A stretch of 22,486 nucleotides of DNA from Plakobranchus ocellatus (Eukaryota > Mollusca > Gastropoda > Plakobranchidae), in the NCBI GenBank assembly GCA_019648995.1, contig BLXT01000641.1, positions 2,786,693 through 2,809,178 of the forward strand. The letters run 5' to 3'. The notes below the pieces were generated by a model. It made no database searches and was not told where the DNA came from. It worked only from the letters and a program-made list of their open reading frames with translations. The translations under genes and the position numbers were made by a program. Positions 10,501-19,500 of this stretch are shown here, piece after piece (position 1 is the first letter of the stretch; the number at the start of each line of letters is the position of its first letter).

Positions 10501-13500
10501 GACCTAGACATGTAGGGAGTGTCTGGCACGGTCCCGCTGCGTAACCGAGTGGTGGAAGAGAAGGGATGGGCAGGTGTGCACTAGACCTAGCCAGACATCA
10601 GACCTGGCTTTCTGTAGTGTGAGGTACCGGTAACAGTATTGGGTTTGCATGAAGTAATGCGAGAAAGAAAGGGTGGGGCATGGTGGGTTTTAAAAAAAAA
10701 AATTGTTTTATGTGTCGGTCTAACAATGACTGGGCTTTCATGGTAAATTTTATTTCGCTTTAACGATAGTAAGGCAGCCAAGGCTTTTGGTTTAATAAGA
10801 AAGAATAAGAGAAAAAATGGAAAGCTCTTCAATTTCTTTTTGGTTTAGCCGTTTTTTCGGTTCAGCGTTTTCGGTTTAGATGTGGTCTACTGTATATATA
10901 TATATATGTGGAATACACATATTTTGTACACTGTTTGGTCAAAATAACAAAAATTGCTATTTATTGTTGAAAATATAAAAATTCTGATCGCAGATTGCCA
11001 CTTGGTTGCCGTGTACTAAAGAAACAGAAATAATAGGAGAAAACAATTGTACAGCACTACCAGTCTCACAAAATATGGCCAATGCTAACTCATGTGCACA
11101 GGACAGCTTATTTTGTGAGAATAAAATTGGCTATTTATTTGTAGAAATATACACTGTAGCTACAGAGCATCTGACAAAAGTTTCAAAACTTTTAACAGTA
11201 TAGCTTATGTTGTCAGACTACCACACAACGTGTTTTCCTGTTGAATCACATTGAGATGAGAGGGTTACTTTCATGAGAAAAGAGGGCTCTGTCGCATTTA
11301 GTAAATAGACTTGAGTGCCTGTTCGAAAAAGTAAATGTATCCTGGACTTTTTGGCCAACTTGTCTATATACAAAGGAGTTATGTACAAATTGCTGTCAAC
11401 ATTCTGTTCTAAAATTTGTAGTTCAGGTAATGTTTATGGTGGTGCATCCAACAGTTGCCAGGAGATTATTTCCATTTTCCCGGAGCTCCCGCTGCAGGTC
11501 TACACTTGTTGCCAGGACTATTGAGGATTGGTCAGTCTTGAAGGTATTCAGGTGTCTGTGGTGCAATGTCACTTGGGCATTTATCCATGTGAGAGATTTT
11601 TATTCTATTTAAATTGCTCATGAGTTTGCAGTCGGCGAGTTGTATTGTAAAAAAAATGTTAAATGCATTGATCATGGTGCATACACATTTTGAAAAGTCA
11701 TTTTCCAGGTCTCTCTCAAGATTTTCAAGACCTAAACATTTCGGTGAAAATCCTTTGACAAGTCTAAAAATCACCCAACTGCAGCAGCGGCAGGTCTGGA
11801 ATTTCGTTTTTGTTTTCCAGACTTCTTTCTTGAAAACTAAAAAAAAACCCATGTTTTCCTGACTTTTTCAAGTCTTGAATTGACATTTTCAAATTCCAGA
11901 CTTCCAAGACTGTATGCACCATGATTGTTTGAGTCTCTCAAGGTGGTGGATTTTGTGATCCCATGACTTGCATCTTGGCCTTCCTGTTTCAGTGATTTGA
12001 TATTTGTAACAGATGACCTGTTTTGGCTTCTCTAGGGACTGATGGGTGGCTCCATGGTGGCTCTGTATTCTTTTTTTTAGGCAAAGGGTATCAGGTGTTT
12101 CATTTGCATAACCAAAAAATGGAGATAGGGTCATTTAATTTTGATTGTAAATTATATTGAAAAAGGATGGATGGCTATCTTTACAACTGGCCAGCAACTC
12201 TGTCCAACATTTGCAGGGCTTTGTGAGTGTAAAAGTCTGTCATTTGACTCATCTCCTGGTGCCAAACAGCTTAGGTAACTTAGTAATAAAGGATGGGCTG
12301 TATCACATAAACATCCTATGGTGTAACCAATCAGGCAAAATGATGGGGGGGAACAGCAAGCTATTTTGTTAAACAGCTTACGACTGGGATGAATGTTCTG
12401 CAAAAAATTATGTATGCAATTCTCTCAGCCTATCAGTGGAGCATATTTTCACACAGGGCTCAACTTTTACATGATCAGATGAGTAAACTTTTGCAGTTTG
12501 GAATCACAACAAGCACTATGAGATTCTGATTTACAAACATGCTGTCCAGTGTCCACTTCAAACAACTACAGGCCACTCAGTGTAGATCAATTGTTAAGGA
12601 TTGGGACCATGAACAAGGAGAATCTAAAGAAGCATAAAATAAACCAGGAAATTCAAAATACTTTTAAACATTATTTTTAAAAAAGCTCTAAAGACTTTCT
12701 ACAGCGATACTCACAGGTGCGTCCACTCTCAGCGATGTCCGGATTTCTTTGGTCAGCCTTTCCAGTTCAGCCAGCACAGCTGAGGACAAACAGATTCTTA
12801 CTATCTTAGTTTTCTTGATTTGTACAGGCCTAAACACACTGTATGAGTGTTACTACTTTTAGTAAAAAGTTTCATTTTTTTTTTAAAGAAAAGAAGAAAA
12901 AAAAAAAAACCCCAATCAAACATTCAACTCCTTACCAACGAAAAAATGCCATGTTTTTAATACTGGTGTAAAACCAAAGAAATTTTATTGAAACCAAAAA
13001 AGATAGCCATAAATTCTACAATCATGATTAGGAGATTTTCAAAAATGTATGCAGATTGTTTGTCAACAAACTGCATACACTGCAAAATAAAATTTTACAA
13101 ATTTGTTTTGTTTTTTTTGTATGTGTTTATTATTATTACCATTTTAAAGTGACGAAATGAATTGCTCTATGCAAAAGACAGCTTGCCTGCCTGAATGTAT
13201 TGTTGTTTCACGTGAGAAACTTCTCTTTCTAGTTTGGTTGATGATTGGTTTTTTTTTTTGTTTTAATGTTTAGTTTCAGTCAAGCAATCCTTTCATTTCA
13301 GGCTACAGCGTAGTTTTTGCCTTTTTGTTGAGACACATCTTAGCCACAAGGCTGCATGGAGCAGAGGGATTTACACCCCGCAGCCAGCCCCAGATACAAA
13401 ATACTGCAACATAGCTCTAGTGATAATTTTATCTAGTGATTAAATTTTTAATCCTGCAGTGCCCACAGAATCAAAATACTGCAACTTACTTTTGTGCCAC

Positions 13501-16500
13501 GAAACAAGTAAAACAAAACTCTAAATGCACTTATCTGAGTCCTCAGTGAGTACATATAAACTCATACTCATCAAAAATGCGCACAATGTGGGCTCAACAA
13601 TAGAATGTGTGTGTGTGTATACTCACTGTGACAACAATAATTCTGTGAATGATTGTGGGGAGTTTTAGTTAAGTTTTAGACGCAAGGTTGAGAGAAACAG
13701 AAGGATTAAAGAAATAAAAAATTTTTTTTTAATACTAACCTAATTGCAGATTTTCTCTCCTCTTTGTGGGGTGATTGTCATCTTCACATTCTTTCACTTG
13801 AAGGTGCACATCATCTTCACATCCCTCCACTTGATAGTCACTATCGTCTTCACATCCCTTCACTTGATGGTCACTCTCATCTTCACGCCCCTTCACTTGT
13901 TGGTCACAGTCTTTTGTAGAAGACACTGCAGTGCTTCTAATTAATGTCGGAGGGGATAGAGTTGGCAAAACAGGAATGACCCTCATAGCCAAGTCAACAC
14001 CTGCAGGACTGTATCTGTGTCGCGATATCACAGGTGAGAGGAAATGCAATATCTTCAATTTTCTAGTGTTGAGTGAGTCAGAGCTATCATCTCTAGATGA
14101 ACTGGTTTCCTGGTTAGACTTTCGATGGATTGAAGAAGATGGAGAATAGGGATGTTTCCTGGCAGCTGTTCTTGCCTCGATCTCTGAATTAAGGAAAGAT
14201 TTCATTGGCTGTTCACTAAATGCTGTTGCAATGCCATCTTCAGGCTTGTCCAGTTCAAAGTTCTGCCCATTTTCAGATTCGCAGAACTCTTTGAGGTTTG
14301 TAAAAGATGTTTTATATGCTTCTACAAAATTGTCAGAGAGAAGGGTCAGACTTTGAGCTTTTTCCACTTTGCTAAGAAGTGGAGTTTTGATTAGATCTCT
14401 GTGTGAGGTAAGCTCAGACCTGTATCTTACCATACCTGGTGTCGGGGAGTGCTTCGGGTGTAGAACAATGGAGCCACAGTCTTGTACATTTAAAATTTCA
14501 TTATTAAGAATTGTGAACTCAGTACTGGGCCACGAGTTTGGGATAAAAATTTCCGAGTCCATATTGTCATGATAACTGTGCTTCCGTCTTTTTGGGGATG
14601 ACAATTCCAGCCTTAATTCCAAAGACTTCCTCTTCTGGTTGGTGCATGAGCTTGATTGTGCGGATGAATGCACAGAATTCAGATGCTTGTTTCCCTCGCA
14701 ACAAGTTTTGGAGGAAGTCTCAAAAGTGTTCTTGACAGTGTGAGTTTTGCCAGAGGTTTCTCCTCCACAGTTTTTGTTAATGTTCTCAGCAAAATCTTGA
14801 AAACTCCTGGTTAAATTACTCGCAGTCTCACCATGAATATCAGCTACTGTTTCCATAGCTTCTCTGCCGTCAACTTCAGAACGATATCCCATAGCAGAAG
14901 ATTCTGAGGCCAAACACGCATCTCTAACACCAACGTCAATCTCCTGAACAGAAGCTGAAGGCCCTTTTTGTGCATTTTTACATGAATCAAACATTGTATA
15001 ACTAACATCTTTTGCATTGTCTGTCTTGAAAATTTCTTTCTTGATTTCACGCATAGTTTTCCTTTTGGTTAGTGTTTCCTCTTGAACCTTTTCTGTAATG
15101 TCAGGCACACCAGTATCCTTTTCTGTAAGGCTGGGTGTGCTCAAATGTCCATTATCATCATTAGAAATATTCCTTGTGCTTAAAGTTCCATCAGCATCCT
15201 CCTCTGAAACATCGACCTTACTTGTCATTTTATTGTAGTTTTTATCACTTGACATACTTGACATTCTATCAGAATCACCTTCTACTCCACCGTCTTCAGT
15301 ATCATCATTTATATCTGAAATTATATCAGAAGCCTCTTCTGTAACAACATCTGTACTTAGCGATGCACCACCATCGTCATTATCACTTTTTACATATGAA
15401 ATTCTACTAGAAGTAGAAGCATCTTCTGTAGCAATAGACGCACTTAACAATCCACCATCGTCTTCAGTATCACCATTTACATCTGAAATTCCACCAGTGG
15501 CATCTTCTGTAACAACAGATGAACCTAGTAATCCACCATCTTCACTATCACCATTTATCTCTGAAATTCCACCCAAAGCTTCTTCTGTAAAAACATGTGA
15601 GCTTAACAATTCACCACCATTTACATCTAAAATTCCACCAGTCTCTTCTGTAACAGTATCTACTGTTAGCAATCCACTAGTATCTTCAGTGTCACCATTT
15701 ACATCAGAAATTCCACCAGAAGCTTCTGTAACAATATCTGCACTTAGCAATCGACCACTATCTTCAGTGCCACCATTTACATCCGAAATTCCACCAGCAG
15801 TATCTTCTGTAACAACACCTGCATTTAGCAATCCACCACTATCTTGAGTACCACCATTTACATCTGAAATTCCACCAGTATCATCCACTGTAACAACAGC
15901 TGCACATGTACCAACATTTCTCGCTGAGCTGACTGCATCCAGCATTATCTTGTTTTTGTCTCTTGCAGTTGCTGCATCAGATTCAACTGAGAGTCCTTTA
16001 TTTTCATCTTGCACTGTGCCAGTTACGTTCAAATCCTCTTGACGAGCTTCTGTATTGCAAATTGTATGAGGAGTTTCTCGAGCAGAATCCTGGGGTGTAT
16101 CTGTAATATCTAACTCTTCCATATGATAAGCTTCAGGTTTAGTAGACTTTCCTTTGCCAATATTTTCATTTGCGTGAAAAAACAAGGTTTTTCCATTAGA
16201 AATATCCATAAAATTATCTCCTCTTTTGTCAGTCATGTATGTTTTCCCCCCCAGATCCTGTCTGTTGCAGCTGGAGACATCCACAGCTGATCCAGCCTGA
16301 GGGTCTGAACCGGAAGACTTCACTATCCATTCTCTGGGACAGTTTCCCTCAGCCTGAGTTCTTGGCCCAATGGTTTCATGAATAGAATCTGCAACAATGA
16401 AACTGTCTGAAATTCCTATAGTAAGTGTGTTCTGATCATGCTTGTCGGGAGGAGCGTCCATGGTTTGTGGGGGACCAACAAAGTCGTCAAGGATATTATC

Positions 16501-19500
16501 CACATTGCCGCTGCCTGTGAAGGTCTGGCCAATACTGACATCCGCCTGAGACCACACAAGATGCATATCATCTTCGTCTCTGAGCTCACTGATCTGACTC
16601 AAACATAAGCTGTCAGTTGGACTTGTAGAGCATGGATTCAAAGCGCTTGCATCCTGATAAGCTCCAGACTTTTTTGCCTGGCTTGGAGGTGTTAAGTCGA
16701 CCTTGATGGGAGTCAGATAGGTCTGGTCATTGTTTCCGATTGCAATAAAGTCTGCAGCCTTTCCACTAGGACTTCCTTGGTTTAAGAATCGATTTTTAGA
16801 AGTTGGCTGATGGTTAGAGAAACCTTTGACTGACCCGGATTCTGAATCTATATCTATAGTACATTCTGTGCTGTCAGCAATATTTAAAGAAGATCCTGGC
16901 TTTTCTAAATCTAGCGAACTGACCATTTCATGATTGACATTTGAGGCGTGAAGTCGCTTGTGTGGCAAATTGATACCCTCTGTGCCGGCCACGTGTGAGG
17001 AGCCATCAGGAATCCCAATGGCTTTGGTTTTTCTGAATTCATTTTCCTCTGGACCTAAAGGCTGATCAAAAGAAATGAGACGTTTCCCAATTGTTTGGTG
17101 AGAGACGAGAGCAGAATTTGGTGTGTTTGAAACACAAGCAGAGGTAGGGAAAGGTGGACAAGACATTTCAGTAGTGGGCACCTGACTGAACAACTCTTGA
17201 CTAGATGATACACCAGTCTCTAGTTCTCCTAATGATTCATGAACCTCTGGTTCTCTGGTTGAATCATGAGTCTCTAGTTTTCCTGATGATATACGAGTCT
17301 CTTGTTCTGATGATTCATGATTCTCTAATTCTCCTGATGATACACAAGTCTCTAGTTTTGATGATTCACGAGTCTTGATTTCTCCTGATGATACATGAGT
17401 CTCTAGCTCTCCTGTTGATACACAAATCTCTAGTTCTCTGGATGACAGACAAGTCTCTAGTTCTCTGGTTGAATCATGAGTGTCTAGGTTTGATGACATA
17501 TGGGTCTCTAGTTCTCCTGATGATACAGCAGTCTTTCGTTCTCTTGGTGACATACGAGTATCTAGTTCTCCTGATGATACATGAGTCTCTAGTTCTCCTG
17601 TCTTTGTCACATCTGATTCTAAATAACTTAGTGTATTACTTTGAACCCCAAGGTTTGAGAGTGATGGAGGAATTGCTACAATGATTCTTCCATCAACAGG
17701 GATAGTTTCACACTCACAAACATACGCTGTCTGCTCATTTTCTTTAAACAAATCATCCCCTGGTGCACCATCCTGAATTCCAATGTATATTGTTTTCTGT
17801 TGAAAAGCATCGGGGATAATTTCATCTCCAGACCTCGTCTCAGTAATGTGAATTGTTTGTTTGCCTCTGATATCATCAGAATGTTGTCCATCTAATTCTT
17901 TGAATTTGTCCACATCACTGATAGGACGAGTTTGAATATCTGATTTATGGTCTCTTACATCCGTGCAGGTAGTAGCACGGTCATTCATTCTCAGAGCTAA
18001 AGTATTGCTGCTGCTGCTGCTTATTCCATTCTCTGCTACAAGTGTTATGTTACTAGCTTGTAATTCAGTGACCACAGTTTCTGTCGTTTGATCACGCTGA
18101 TCATCAACAGGCAAATCACACATTAAAGTATTTGTAACGTTAGTATCATTGTGACCTTCGGGCTCCGTCCTGGGTGAAGTGCCACTTAACACAGGGCTTG
18201 CTAAAATGTTTGGGATCTCATCAATGCCATCAGTTATCGGAGTGCTCGTGGTGAACTGACTTCCCGCAGGCTCAGAATCACTTTCAAAGACTGGATCCAC
18301 TTGTTTCACAAAGAAATTGTAATGGTTTGAATTTTGCTGCTCCTCCATAATTTCTTTGCCATCAAGGGACTGAACTAATTGAGGATCCGACATGGTGCAT
18401 TCTAACTTGGTATCAGTTCTTGCTTCTTCAGTCTGACTGCTGTTGGCACTTAGCTCGACATATGTGATTTGACTGTTGCTACTGACATTAGATGCTTCTT
18501 TCTGATCATCAAGCCCTTTACTTTCCTCAATGTTGATTGTCTCATTTTTTTTTTTAAGTTTATTATGATGAGAGAATCCAGCGATAGTAGGAACGTTTTC
18601 TATGTGGCCATCAGAAAAGACTTGGTCATCACCCACTTTCTCACTGGGCATCTTTAGGCTTTGCTCACAATCTGCTTCAAAATTTTCATTTCTCTGCTCC
18701 CCATTCTGTGCATTGTTGAACGTTATGCTATAATTAGCTTTTACAACCTTGGTTACTTCAGAACATTCACAATCGGAAAGTACCATATCTGGTTGATTTT
18801 GATTTTGCCAGTACCATTGTTTGATAAATTGTTGATGCTCTAACTCACAAATCTTCATCTGTTGATTTTTATTTCGCAGTTTCGACCCCTCCAAATCTCT
18901 CTGCGTTTTTAAACTGAAGATTGGTGATGACACCTTGGCTGGCAGAGAATCAGCAATTTGGTCAATGTCTGTCACATTATGCAAGTCTTTAGTTTTTTTT
19001 TCTTGAACAGTTACATGGAATTTCTCCTCTGGCTCTTTTCCCTCTGTTTGAAGTGAAACTGAGTCGTAACTCGACTTGACAACATCAACAATTTGTGCAC
19101 ACACAGGATCTTCCAAAATACAGCCAGGAGAAAGTTCTTTTTGCCGATGCCAGTTTTTAATAAACTGTTCATACTCTCGCAAGTTGCCTCTCACTTTTTC
19201 ATCCTCATTCTCACATATCAACTTCTCCAATTTGCTTTGGGTTTCCAAAGTGAAGATATTACCATTATCAGTGTTTCTCTTTGTGCTGGCTTTGCAGGGT
19301 GATTTTTGTGGCTGTTTTGAAGAGTGGGTGTCACACTTCTCCTTTCGGTCTTTGGCTTTTGTGTCTCCATTGATCCTGTTATAATTTGATCCTACAACCT
19401 CAGCTGTTTCAGCATTCGCCAAATCTCCAGCCTTTGTGTCTATATTGGTCACATCATAATTGGATCCTACAAACTCAGCTGTTTCAGCATTCGCCAAATC

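Larger units (their letters stand above)
8548..12714 (-). other. 4.2-kb intron hosting transposon-like insertions
   Basis: GT at 12714-12713 and CAG at 8550-8548. It contains two inverted-repeat elements (10064-10892 and 11673-11923). The stretch 9170-9640 has higher GC and longer open frames than its surroundings but no splice-supported exon. I see nothing else that can be named. Confidence 0.8.

Noticed and set aside
15497..15847. Plus-strand 116-residue Ser/Pro-rich repeat frame
   Set aside because: Antisense reading of coding array D; the minus frame continues uninterrupted on both sides.
15288..15883. Array D as calcium-binding dockerin or thrombospondin type-3 repeats
   Set aside because: D-x-N-x-D is present, but the acidic residue expected at loop position 12 is absent and the following helix residues do not fit.
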